A DNA stretch of 64,000 nucleotides, from the NCBI GenBank assembly GCA_031550085.1, contig JAVBOY010000034.1:1-64000 (forward strand), read 5' to 3'. Position numbers and translations under genes: made by a program. Shown here one piece after another: positions 1 through 7,804 of this stretch. The notes under the pieces are model-generated. The model had not been told where the DNA came from, made no database searches, and worked only from the letters and a program-made list of their open reading frames with translations. Each line of letters opens with the position of its first letter. The stretch's first letter is position 1. The DNA comes from UBA4417 sp031550085 (GTDB lineage Bacteria; Bacteroidota; Bacteroidia; Bacteroidales; UBA4417).

Positions 1-1
1 A

Positions 2-331
2 CCTTTCAACAAAAGTGGAATATTAGAAACGATTATCGTTGGAGACAATGTAAGACTGATACCGAGTCATTTTGCGGCAGGACTGACAGGCTTGGAATCG
101 GTAACCCTTGGCAGCCGCATAAACACAATCGGATACGGTGCGTTCATGGATTGCGTGGCTTTGGAAGAAATCATTTGCAAGGCAGCTAGACCGGTAGTTT
201 TAGTTGGCGCTGGAAATGCAATTTTTGAGAAAGTGGATAAATTTTTCTGCACGTTGCGTGTTCCTTCAGCTTCTTTAAGTGCATACAAGGCTGCGAATAT
301 CTGGAAAGACTTCAAAATCGAAGCACAATAA
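2..331 (+). CDS. BspA-like leucine-rich repeat protein, 3' end only
   Basis: The frame is open from the left edge, so only the last 109 residues are visible and the true start lies outside the window. The sequence has the LRR_5 (BspA/TpLRR) pattern: alternating short strands and turns of the type 'ETIIVGDNVRLIP..F.GL..LESVTLGSRINTIGYGAF..C.ALEEI', followed by a closing 'LRVPSASLSAYKAANIWKDFKIE' type end that commonly terminates these surface proteins. The family is usually exported and mediates adhesion or carries repeats of unknown partner. It sits directly before the first attC-like site, so it may be the last gene of another cassette. The assignment to LRR_5 is from pattern recognition only. 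Confidence 0.75.
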   Translation, partial: PFNKSGILETIIVGDNVRLIPSHFAAGLTGLESVTLGSRINTIGYGAFMDCVALEEIICKAARPVVLVGAGNAIFEKVDKFFCTLRVPSASLSAYKAANIWKDFKIEAQ

Positions 332-403
332 ACAGGGAAATAAAAGTCTTTAGTACCTTTTTGCAATGGCAACGAAAAGACAAAAGAAGATGAAGAAAAG
401 CCC

Positions 404-540
404 AGCCCCCAACTCACAGCCTGCCTGCAAGCGGGCTGAAGTCGGTAATTGAACTTTTGTCACCCGTATCGGCTTTTGTCCCGTGGGATAGTTTGTCGCC
501 CACAAGCGCGCTCGCAAGCAGCCGCTGGTTCGTTAGGGGT
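404..540 (+). repeat. attC-like recombination site 1
   Basis: A GC-rich site of about 137 bp lies in AT-rich surroundings. It begins with an R''-like box GCCCCCAAC (405-413) and ends with an R'-like box GTTAGGGGT (532-540). Inner arms near 418-436 and 509-526 are imperfect complements (AGCC..CTGCAAGCGGG against CGCTCGCAAGCAGCC). The two outer boxes of this site pair only imperfectly with each other. The R' box pairs well with the R'' box at the far end of the following unit (1253-1261), as expected for an integron cassette that carries its own attC. Calling it attC is inference; the boxes deviate somewhat from the RYYYAAC/GTTRRRY consensus. Confidence 0.6.
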
Positions 541-579
541 AATTTTTAGGGAAACAAATGCTAGTAACAAAGAATAAGT

Positions 580-1248
580 ATGGCAATAAAAATTTTTGAT
601 GGAAATGATAACGAATATTTAGAATGGATGAAAAAAAATCCTTCTTATTATATAGTGAATACTCATAGAAGAAAAAATTCTGACTACTTTGTTCTGCATA
701 AATCTAGATGTCATCATATCTCGACAACAGCAAGTCTTGAAAAAGGAGCTTATACTGAACGAAATTACATAAAAATTGGAACAGATGATTTGAAAGAGTT
801 AGAAACATGGTTTAGAGAAAATAATAATAAATTTGAAGGAGAGTTTTCTGAGTGTAAAACTTGCAACCCTTTTACTGAAAGATTTATTGACAATCCGATA
901 AATCTTTTTCCAGAAATTGTTGAAAATGAAAAACTAGTGATAGTTGAGGGTGCAAAAAAACAAATTGTCGTCAATTCGTATGAGAGAAACCCTTTTGCGA
1001 GAAAAAAATGTTTAGATTTTTATGGTTATTCTTGTTCTGTTTGTTCGATCAATTTTGAAAATAAATATGGAATAATTGGCAGAGACTTTATTCATGTTCA
1101 TCATTTGAAAGAGATTTCTGAAATTGACACAGAATATAATATAAATCCGATTGAAGATTTGAGACCTGTTTGTCCAAATTGTCACGCTATGTTACATCAA
1201 AGAAAACCGTGCTTTACAATAGAAGAGCTGACACAAATGATAAAATAA
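580..1248 (+). CDS. HNH endonuclease (McrA-like)
   Basis: This 222-residue protein has a C-terminal HNH nuclease domain at about residues 138-210. It shows a zinc-knuckle pair C152/C155 with C198/C201, the HVHH segment at 172-175 that supplies catalytic and metal ligands, and a terminal CPNCHAMLH. This is the arrangement of McrA/5-methylcytosine-type restriction nucleases. The N-terminal half has a separate small domain with C44 and a C92/C95 pair and no family I can name, perhaps for DNA recognition. The gene fills a single unit between attC-like sites 1 and 2, starts 40 bp after the first site, and is more AT-rich than the chromosomal genes to the right. A defence role against foreign or modified DNA is likely but inferred. 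Confidence 0.8.
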   Translation: MAIKIFDGNDNEYLEWMKKNPSYYIVNTHRRKNSDYFVLHKSRCHHISTTASLEKGAYTERNYIKIGTDDLKELETWFRENNNKFEGEFSECKTCNPFTERFIDNPINLFPEIVENEKLVIVEGAKKQIVVNSYERNPFARKKCLDFYGYSCSVCSINFENKYGIIGRDFIHVHHLKEISEIDTEYNINPIEDLRPVCPNCHAMLHQRKPCFTIEELTQMIK

Positions 1249-1250
1249 AA

Positions 1251-1391
1251 CTACCCCCAACTTGCCGCCTGCAGGCAGGCGGGCTGAAGTCGGTAATTGA
1301 ACTTTTTTTCGCCCGCATCGGCTTTTTGTCTCGTGGGGTAATGAAGTCGTCCGCAATCCCGCTCGCAAGCAGCCGCAGGTACGTTGGTAGC
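1251..1391 (+). repeat. attC-like recombination site 2
   Basis: This site of about 141 bp starts directly after the HNH stop codon. Its left box is ACCCCCAAC (1253-1261) and its right box is GTTGGTAGC (1383-1391). The middle is closely similar to site 1, with the same GGGCTGAAGTCGGTAATTGA stretch and the same CGCTCGCAAGCAGCCGC arm. The two boxes of this one site do not match each other well. The right box is the exact reverse complement of the left box of site 3 (GCTACCAAC, 2016-2024), so the boxes match by unit rather than by site. That is the expected footprint of cassette insertion at G/TT. Confidence 0.65.
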
Positions 1392-1432
1392 AATGTTACC
1401 CCGACTCTCAATGGACAATTAATAAAACGAAA

Positions 1433-1993
1433 ATGAAAAGTGTTTTGGCAATATTGACTATCATTTTAAACCTGTGCGTATTTGACCTTTTTTCTCAGAA
1501 ATCAGTTTATTACTATCAAGACACAGGTTTTGACACTTTGACTATATATGACAACAAAACATTTAAATCTATTGGTAGTGTTGGATTAGCTAAAACAATT
1601 GAATATTCAGGAGATTGTAGGATTTCAGGAGACACTTTATTTTTAATTCACAAGAATCCGATAATAATAAATCAATTGGATACTCTTTACCATGAATTGA
1701 ACTCTCAAGATACATTATTAAGGCTTGACGAGCTGACACTACTCCTCATAAATCATAATAATTATGGATTTTATAAACTAATTGAAAAATACGACAACAA
1801 CATTTTAAGTAAAAAGTATAGTTGGAAATATACTGACAGAGTTGTTGAGAATATAAAAGTTAAAGGAAAATTATATAAATCTTTACTCATCAATAATTTT
1901 CCGATACAACATGGACATGAAATTCATTATGACAAAGACGGAGTAATTCAAAAGAAATCTATTTGGGAAAATGGTAAATTGATAGAGGAATGA
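1433..1993 (+). CDS. exported hypothetical protein in cassette
   Basis: This is a 186-residue protein whose first 21 residues form a clear signal peptide (lysine, then a hydrophobic run ending at FSQ). I do not recognise the family. The C-terminal third ('..GKLYKSLLINNFPIQHGHEIHYDKDGVIQKK..') has the look of the MORN/YwqK-type beta hairpins that many Bacteroidota secreted proteins end with, which is only a weak resemblance. The start is the ATG at 1433, 42 bp after the right box of site 2. The gene occupies one whole attC-to-attC unit on its own and has low GC content. Function is unknown; it is likely periplasmic or on the outer surface. Confidence 0.65.
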   Translation: MKSVLAILTIILNLCVFDLFSQKSVYYYQDTGFDTLTIYDNKTFKSIGSVGLAKTIEYSGDCRISGDTLFLIHKNPIIINQLDTLYHELNSQDTLLRLDELTLLLINHNNYGFYKLIEKYDNNILSKKYSWKYTDRVVENIKVKGKLYKSLLINNFPIQHGHEIHYDKDGVIQKKSIWENGKLIEE

Positions 1994-2015
1994 ACCACAT
2001 GATATGAAAAACACT

Positions 2016-2150
2016 GCTACCAACACGGGCTTTGGCGTCAGGCGGGCTGTCGTGGGAATTTTGAATTTTGTGCTTCTAATGAAATTTATCGTAACTTCAA
2101 ATTGAGTGCTTTAAATCCCGCTCGCAAGCAGCCGCCGGTCCGTTGGTGGC
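2016..2150 (+). repeat. attC-like recombination site 3
   Basis: This 135-bp site has left box GCTACCAAC (2016-2024) and right box GTTGGTGGC (2142-2150). The right inner arm (CCCGCTCGCAAGCAGCCGCCGGTCC) is almost identical to sites 1 and 2, whereas the centre is different and AT-rich, as is normal for the variable loop of attC sites. The right box is the exact reverse complement of the left box found after the next gene (GCCACCAAC, 3085-3093). Confidence 0.65.
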
Positions 2151-2214
2151 AAGCCGCTGAAAGCACAGCGAGACAGAGTATTATAAGAATTTAATAACAA
2201 TAAATCAAATAATT

Positions 2215-3081
2215 ATGAGGCAATTTTTTATTTTTCTGATGATAGTCGTTGCGGCTAATGCTTATAGTCAATCTATTGAAGAAAAAGCCGCAATAATTGC
2301 GTGCGAATGTATAAAAAAACAGAAGCAGATAGACAATACAAAGTATAGAGAATGTATTTCTAGTTCATTAGCAGAAGCTATGACAAAAAACGGAAACACT
2401 GATGATCTGTCAAAATTTAACACAGTAACAGGTATTCAAAATGCAATTTTGGAAGTACAATCAATTTTATCTTATACCTGTAACTTGCTTTCAGAAAAAG
2501 AATTGGAAGAAAGAAGAAAAATATATTATTCCGACTCTGAAAATAAATTAGTACAAAGTTCTTTCATTATTGGAAATGATATGATGAGAGATAAAAAATA
2601 CTATTTTGCAATAGAAAGTTTTAATATAGCTTTATTAGCAGATTCTACATTTGTTCCTGTATTAGACAATATGGCAGTTAGTTATAAACAGTTGGGCGAT
2701 TTAGAGAATGCAATAAAATATTACAATAAATCTCTTGAGGTTTACCCTGAAGGAGAAATTGCATTAATGAATATTGGGGGTATTTATACAAGTGTCGGCG
2801 AGTTTGAGCTTTCAAATAAATATTATTTGCGATTAAAAACTATTTATCCAAATGACCCAGAAGGGTATTTTGGTCTTGCAAAAAATTATCTCCTTTTGGA
2901 AGAATATGATAAAGGGATTGAAAATATATCAACAGCATATAAAATATACAAAAAAACGAAATCAAACTATATCCAAGATACAGAGAAAATAATAGAAATA
3001 GTTCGGCAAGCAATGAAAGAAAAAGGTCAAGAAGACGAGTTCAATAAATTAGCAAAAAAATATGGTTTGAAAACAAAATAG
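2215..3081 (+). CDS. exported tetratricopeptide-repeat protein
   Basis: This 288-residue protein starts with a signal peptide (about 1-18, ending AYSQ). Residues 20-100 contain four cysteines (C30, C32, C47, C89) spaced as in small disulfide-bonded or cysteine-rich Bacteroidota periplasmic domains. Residues about 115-250 form three to four TPR units, visible as repeated 'A..Y..LGD.ENAIKYYNKSLEVYPE' and 'IY...GEFELSNKYYLRL....PNDPEGYFGLA' patterns. TPRs mediate protein-protein contact, so the partner is unknown. The gene is the only one in the unit between site 3 and the half-site at 3085, in the same orientation as the other cassette genes. Confidence 0.75.
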   Translation: MRQFFIFLMIVVAANAYSQSIEEKAAIIACECIKKQKQIDNTKYRECISSSLAEAMTKNGNTDDLSKFNTVTGIQNAILEVQSILSYTCNLLSEKELEERRKIYYSDSENKLVQSSFIIGNDMMRDKKYYFAIESFNIALLADSTFVPVLDNMAVSYKQLGDLENAIKYYNKSLEVYPEGEIALMNIGGIYTSVGEFELSNKYYLRLKTIYPNDPEGYFGLAKNYLLLEEYDKGIENISTAYKIYKKTKSNYIQDTEKIIEIVRQAMKEKGQEDEFNKLAKKYGLKTK

Positions 3082-3084
3082 CCA

Positions 3085-3128
3085 GCCACCAACTTGCGTC
3101 CTGCCCGCAAGCGGGCTGAACCGACGGA
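3085..3128 (+). repeat. attC-like half-site (left arm only)
   Basis: Directly after the TPR gene comes GCCACCAAC (3085-3093) and a left arm like those of sites 1-3 (CTGCCCGCAAGCGGGCTGAA), but no right arm with a GTT box follows before the next gene at 3161. It is best read as a decayed or truncated attC. Its left box pairs perfectly with the leading box of the same unit at 2142-2150. Confidence 0.5.
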
Positions 3129-3160
3129 GACAAAAAAGTAAAAATGAAATATTAGAAACA

Positions 3161-4000
3161 ATGAAAAAAATAATTGGAATTTTACTACTGGGATTTACAA
3201 CAATAGTTTACGGACAGACAAACCTAATCTCAAAATTTCAGAAAGCAGATAGTTTGATTGAAACAAATGATTTGACAGAAGCGTATCCGATTTTGAAAAA
3301 TATTGAACAGCAATGCAACAAAAAAGACACCATTTATGATTATATTTTATGGGGCTACGCATATGTCGTTACTCAGTTAGAGCAAGAAAATAGAATGTCA
3401 GAACAATTTGATAGTTCATTGCTTTACGGACTTGAAGCGTTAAAACTGATTGGAAAAGGAAAATCTCGCTTTGATCGTGAATTTGCGGCAAAAGAATATT
3501 GGATGACTAAAAATATCATCGTTTCGTACTTTGGCTTAGGGAAGATTAAGAAAGCCGAAAAGCACAAGAAAGTTTTATACAAAGCCTATAAAGCAAAGAA
3601 ATTACCTGAAGGGATTGATGGATATTTCAATTTTTCCTTTTTCAAATGGAAAGACAAAAATGTTTGGGGATATGAATGGTATCCTGAATTACCTTCTGAC
3701 AGATTTGCGAGTAGTTTTACAAAAATTGTTTATTATGTCTACAGTACAAACTCAGACGGCTCAGATAATGAACAATTGTTTAGATTTCATGTATTAATGT
3801 TCCATCAAAACCCCAAAGGAGCAAAATTTGATTATATTCTCGAAAGACAAATGGAGAAAGACGGTATGAGAATAAGTGGCTCGTATTACAAATATCTCTA
3901 CAAAGAAAATATTGATTACACGAAGTTGAAAAATGATATTATTGAAATTTTGGAGAAAGACATTCAACCAGATTCGAGAAGAATAATACAAACAAGATAA
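3161..4000 (+). CDS. exported hypothetical protein in cassette-like unit
   Basis: This 279-residue protein has a signal peptide at residues 1-18 (MKKII... ending VYGQ). The middle is helical with hints of degenerate TPR helices (residues about 25-135, 'ADSLIETNDLTEAYPILKNIEQ..'), followed by a more beta-rich tail. I cannot name a family. It continues the run of plus-strand, AT-rich, single-gene units and is followed by another attC-like left arm at 4008. It is likely periplasmic. Confidence 0.65.
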   Translation: MKKIIGILLLGFTTIVYGQTNLISKFQKADSLIETNDLTEAYPILKNIEQQCNKKDTIYDYILWGYAYVVTQLEQENRMSEQFDSSLLYGLEALKLIGKGKSRFDREFAAKEYWMTKNIIVSYFGLGKIKKAEKHKKVLYKAYKAKKLPEGIDGYFNFSFFKWKDKNVWGYEWYPELPSDRFASSFTKIVYYVYSTNSDGSDNEQLFRFHVLMFHQNPKGAKFDYILERQMEKDGMRISGSYYKYLYKENIDYTKLKNDIIEILEKDIQPDSRRIIQTR

Positions 4001-4007
4001 AAGTACA

Positions 4008-4052
4008 ATTGCCAACTTGCATCTTACCGTCAAGCGGCCTGAAATCGGCACA
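4008..4052 (+). repeat. degenerate attC-like left arm
   Basis: ATTGCCAAC (4008-4016) is followed by an arm (CTTGCATCTTACCGTCAAGCG) related to the left arms of the sites upstream. A right arm and a GTT box are missing. It marks the apparent right end of the cassette-like region. The next gene (4119) has a different base composition and lies in an operon. Confidence 0.4.
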
Positions 4053-4118
4053 GCAACTCAGCAACTAAACATTAAACAAAACAACAAACCGTCCGAAAGG
4101 ACATAATTCCACCGACGA

Positions 4119-5130
4119 TTGGAGATAAAAGAATACACCTCCGCAAAAAGTATTAGTCCAACTTGGGACAATCATACCAACAGCATCTACCAAAAGCTTG
4201 AATTTTTGCTGCATTTGGAAAAATACAATCCCTGCAAGCAGCGGTATTATGTGTGTGTTGATAACGAAGAAAAAGTGTTAGCCGGAGCCGTTGTCTATTC
4301 GCTGAAAATCAATCTATTTACATTTTCGAAAAAATCATTCCCCATTCCCTTTGCAGTCATCGGGCTTCCTGCGTCTGTGGATGCTGCCGGAATTGTAGGA
4401 AAAGATGAAAAATGTACGAATGATTTGATTTCAACTGTTTTGAAACAAGAGAAAGGCTTACTTCTCTGCCTGAATTACAATGCCCTTGATGCTCTTGAAA
4501 AAATTATCAAACTACAAACCTTGCCGACCCTTCTTTTTGAAAAGAGAACCGATTCGTGGGATGATTTTTTATCCAGCATCAAACACAATTACCGGCGGCG
4601 CATTTTAAAAGCAGAAGAAAAAATATCAGCGGTCGAAAGGCGGGTGGAACCGTGCTCGAATTTTTACACAAGAGCATTACCATCAATACTTGGCGATTCT
4701 GGCGCGAACCAAGACAAAATTAGAAACTCTGTCTTTCGATTTTTTCCAAAATTTGCCAGAGACATATCAGCTAATTTCTCTTTATCACGAAAATAACCTC
4801 TTGGTGTGGCATATCTCGACTTCAGACGCCTCTACGTACTATTTTCTTTTTGGCGGCATCAATTACCAATTGCGCGATGAATTTGACGCTTACACCAACA
4901 ACCTCATCACACTTATCAAAGAAGGGTTTGCTTCGCAATGCCAAACCATTAATTTAGGACAAACGGCAACAATTTCCAAAAACAGGTTGGGCGCAAATAT
5001 TGTACCTTTACACATGTTTCTATATCATCCAAATTCCATTATCAGAATCCTTTTGGCTTTCGGGAAAAAACTTCTTTCGTACAAAATAAAAGACCCGGGT
5101 GTGAATATTTACAAAACCAAAAATTTATGA
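4119..5130 (+). pseudogene. FemAB/GNAT-like acyltransferase, disrupted by a frameshift
   Basis: Two overlapping frames together make one protein of about 336 residues resembling the FemAB-like / BioF2-like GNAT family of aminoacyl or acyl transferases. The first frame (from 4119) reads through '..IKHNYRRRILKAEEKI..' and loses the family pattern after 4660. The second frame picks up 'FTQEHYHQYLAILARTKTKLETLSFDFF' and runs to 5130. Removing one T from the T5 run at 4661-4665 would join them. The apparent start is TTG at 4119, with no good ATG upstream, so the 5' end may also be damaged. Its stop overlaps the start of the next gene (ATGA, 5127-5130), showing it was the first gene of this operon. 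A sequencing error in the homopolymer is the main alternative. Confidence 0.7.
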
Positions 5131-6485
5131 AAGTACTGTTTGTCAGACCTAACATGCCCAAAGAAACCATCGGGCTGCAGCATGTAATGCTTGTCGAACC
5201 GATCGAGTTGGAAATCCTTGCCACCTTGATCGAAAAAACGCACGAAGTAGCCATCGTTGATTTGATTTTGGAAAAAGAACCTTTATCGTTCTTTATCGAA
5301 AAACACAAACCGGATGTCGTTTGCCTGACGGGATACATCACCCATAGCAATTTACTGAAAGAACTTTGCCGGGAAACCAAAGAACGGAATCCAAAAATCA
5401 TTACCATTGCCGGAGGCGTTCATATCGAAAAAGTGCCCGAATCGGTCGACAGCGAATTTTTGGATTACAGGGTGGTGCGTAATGCCGTAGCTGTTTTCCC
5501 CCAGCTCATCAGTTATTTGGAAACCGGCGGTGCGTTCCCAGAAGGCGTTTTGCAAATGCACGAACCATTGGATGAAACCAAACTTCCCCATTATACATTC
5601 GATGTCCCCATTCCGAACCGCTCGTTAACAGAGAAATACCGGAAGCATTATTTCTATGTTTTTCACAACAAAGTGGCTTTGCTGAAAACGTCGTTCGGCT
5701 GCCCTTTTCCCTGCAATTTCTGCTATTGCCGCAAAATAACCGGGGAAAACTATGTAGAACGGGAGTTGGAAGAAGTAATTGCCGAACTGAAAACGATTAA
5801 AGAGAAAGAAATTTACATCATCGATGATAACTTTTTGGTTTCCGAAAAAAGAGTACGCAATTTCTTGCAGTTGCTAAAAACGCATCAGATCCATAAAAAG
5901 TACCTTATTTACGGCAGGGCGGATTTTATTGCCCAACATCCCGATCTCATCAAAGATTTCAAAAAACAAGGCCTGCGAACCATTATTGTGGGTTTCGAAT
6001 CGTTTAACGACGAAGAATTGTCTTCTTTGAATAAAAAAACGCTCGCAGAAACCAACGAAAAAGCGATGAACGTTTTAAATGCCAACGGAGTGGATTGTTA
6101 TGCTTCGGTCATTGTGATGCCGGAATGGGATCAGGCTGATTTTGCCCGTGCCACCCAAAAGATGATCGAACTGGGAATCCGGTTTTTAAATGTTCAGCCG
6201 CTCACTCCGTTGGAAAAAACCGACATCCAATTTGATGAAAACCGTTTGATTATCCCGCGAAACGAATGCGAAAAATGGGATTTGGCGCACGTCGTGATCC
6301 AGCCCGAAAAATTAACCTTGCATCAATATTACAAGGAGATTTTAAAGATGTACGAGCGCGTTTTATTCCATCCGCTGAATTTAATCCGGCATCTCAAATA
6401 TCCGGTAACGATGCAAATCAAGCTTTTTAAGGGCGCTTTCAAAGTCCGGAAACAATACTTAAAAAAGATTTTATGCCAAAAGTAA
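5127..6485 (+). CDS. B12-binding-type radical SAM enzyme 1
   Basis: This is a 452-residue protein. Residues 1-135 have the Rossmann-like cobalamin-binding domain pattern of B12-dependent radical SAM proteins ('KVLFVRPNMP..', 'KPDVVCLTGYITH', 'IITIAGGVHIEK'). A radical SAM core follows with the CxxxCxxC [4Fe-4S] motif at C192/C196/C199, and later 'IYIIDDNFLV' and 'IIVGFESFN' strands typical of the TIM barrel. The family does methylations, ring closures and other radical chemistry on lipids, cofactors and natural products; the substrate cannot be read from the sequence. It overlaps both neighbours (4 bp upstream, 13 bp downstream), so the four genes 4119-8929 are translated together. Confidence 0.85.
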   Translation: MKVLFVRPNMPKETIGLQHVMLVEPIELEILATLIEKTHEVAIVDLILEKEPLSFFIEKHKPDVVCLTGYITHSNLLKELCRETKERNPKIITIAGGVHIEKVPESVDSEFLDYRVVRNAVAVFPQLISYLETGGAFPEGVLQMHEPLDETKLPHYTFDVPIPNRSLTEKYRKHYFYVFHNKVALLKTSFGCPFPCNFCYCRKITGENYVERELEEVIAELKTIKEKEIYIIDDNFLVSEKRVRNFLQLLKTHQIHKKYLIYGRADFIAQHPDLIKDFKKQGLRTIIVGFESFNDEELSSLNKKTLAETNEKAMNVLNANGVDCYASVIVMPEWDQADFARATQKMIELGIRFLNVQPLTPLEKTDIQFDENRLIIPRNECEKWDLAHVVIQPEKLTLHQYYKEILKMYERVLFHPLNLIRHLKYPVTMQIKLFKGAFKVRKQYLKKILCQK

Positions 6486-7798
6486 TCTTAATACAACCCA
6501 CACAATACGGCTCGAAAACAGAAAAAACCTGCAAACAGTCGCGGATTTACCTGCCGGGCCTGGCGTTGCCGCTATTGGCAGCCTACACGCCCGAACATTG
6601 GGAAGTAAAGATTCTGATTGAAGTGGTGGATCCGGTTGACTTTGACGAGGAATGCGATATCGTGGGAATCGGCGCTATGGGACATGCCGTTTTCAGGGCA
6701 ATCGACATGGCCAAAGAGTTCCGCAAACGGGGCAAAACCGTATTTATGGGCGGATATATGGTTTCCATCCTGCCCGGATTTGCGAAAGACCATTGCGACA
6801 GCGTCATCATTGGCGATGGCGAAATATCCTATCCGCAACTGCTCCGCGATTTTGAAACCAAAGGAAGAATTGAACCCGTTTACGACCATCAATTAGACAG
6901 TTTGGAAAACCTTCGATTGCCAAAATATGAACTTTTAGTAGACAAAAAAATAGGTTATATGCTTCCGGTACAGGCAGGAAGAGGTTGTCCGCACAAATGC
7001 AGCTATTGTTCCATTGCTTGTGTTTACAAGGGGAAATATCTGTTCCGGCCCGTTGACGAGGTGATGCGCGACATCCTGTACATCAAGCAACTCGGCTATA
7101 AGCGTTTTTTTCTGATCGATGATAATATTGCCTCCAATCCCGATTACTTGTTTGAACTGGCAAAAAGGATCAAACCCTTGAACATGCAATGGGCCAGCCA
7201 ATGCACGGTGTTGATTGCAAAAAATGAACGCCTGCTGAAAGCCGTTGCCGGATCAGGCTGTTCCATTTTAAGTTTGGGCATAGAGAGTTTGTCCCAAGAA
7301 GGATTGGATGCATTTGGAAAGTCATGGGTACGTGTTTCGGAAACAGCCGCCTTGTTACGGAAAATACAACGGGCAGGCATTGCGCCTGCCACGGAAATGA
7401 TTATCGGAACGGACGGCGATACGCCCGAATCCATTGAAGCAACCGCCGGATTTATCATCAAAAACAAAATTCCTGCGCCCAAATTTTACGTCCTTACGCC
7501 CTTGCCCGGAACCGACTTTTACAAAGAGATGAAAGCAAGCGGACGGTTGCTTCACGAAAATTACAAAAAATATACGGCCACCGATTGTGTTTTTGCCCCC
7601 AAACATTTTACGCCCGGTGAGTTGGAAACTGCTTATATGAAATTATACAAAACCGTGTATTCGTACCCGAACATCGTAAGACGGACAATTTTCAACCGGG
7701 GTATCTTTAAAAAGCCGGCGATCTATCTGTTCTCCTTTTTTGTGAATTTGATTTATCGAAAATCCATCCATCGGGGCGATGCCCCCAACATCTTATAA
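6473..7798 (+). CDS. B12-binding-type radical SAM enzyme 2
   Basis: This 441-residue protein shares the architecture of its upstream neighbour: a cobalamin-binding-like domain at about residues 1-135 ('CDIVGIGAMGHAVFRAID', 'GKTVFMGGYMVSI', 'SVIIGDGEISYPQL'), then a radical SAM core with C172/C176/C179 (GRGCPHKCSYCS). 'FFLIDDNIASNPDYL' and 'ILSLGIESLSQEGLDAF' are core strands. The two enzymes are distant paralogues rather than copies. The gene starts 13 bp inside the previous gene and ends 6 bp before the next. A two-step radical modification of one substrate is a reasonable inference. Confidence 0.85.
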   Translation: MPKVILIQPTQYGSKTEKTCKQSRIYLPGLALPLLAAYTPEHWEVKILIEVVDPVDFDEECDIVGIGAMGHAVFRAIDMAKEFRKRGKTVFMGGYMVSILPGFAKDHCDSVIIGDGEISYPQLLRDFETKGRIEPVYDHQLDSLENLRLPKYELLVDKKIGYMLPVQAGRGCPHKCSYCSIACVYKGKYLFRPVDEVMRDILYIKQLGYKRFFLIDDNIASNPDYLFELAKRIKPLNMQWASQCTVLIAKNERLLKAVAGSGCSILSLGIESLSQEGLDAFGKSWVRVSETAALLRKIQRAGIAPATEMIIGTDGDTPESIEATAGFIIKNKIPAPKFYVLTPLPGTDFYKEMKASGRLLHENYKKYTATDCVFAPKHFTPGELETAYMKLYKTVYSYPNIVRRTIFNRGIFKKPAIYLFSFFVNLIYRKSIHRGDAPNIL

Positions 7799-7804
7799 AA
7801 TACC

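Noticed and set aside
1170..1436. Plus-strand frame through attC-like site 2
   Set aside because: It overlaps the HNH end and the site itself and has no domain.
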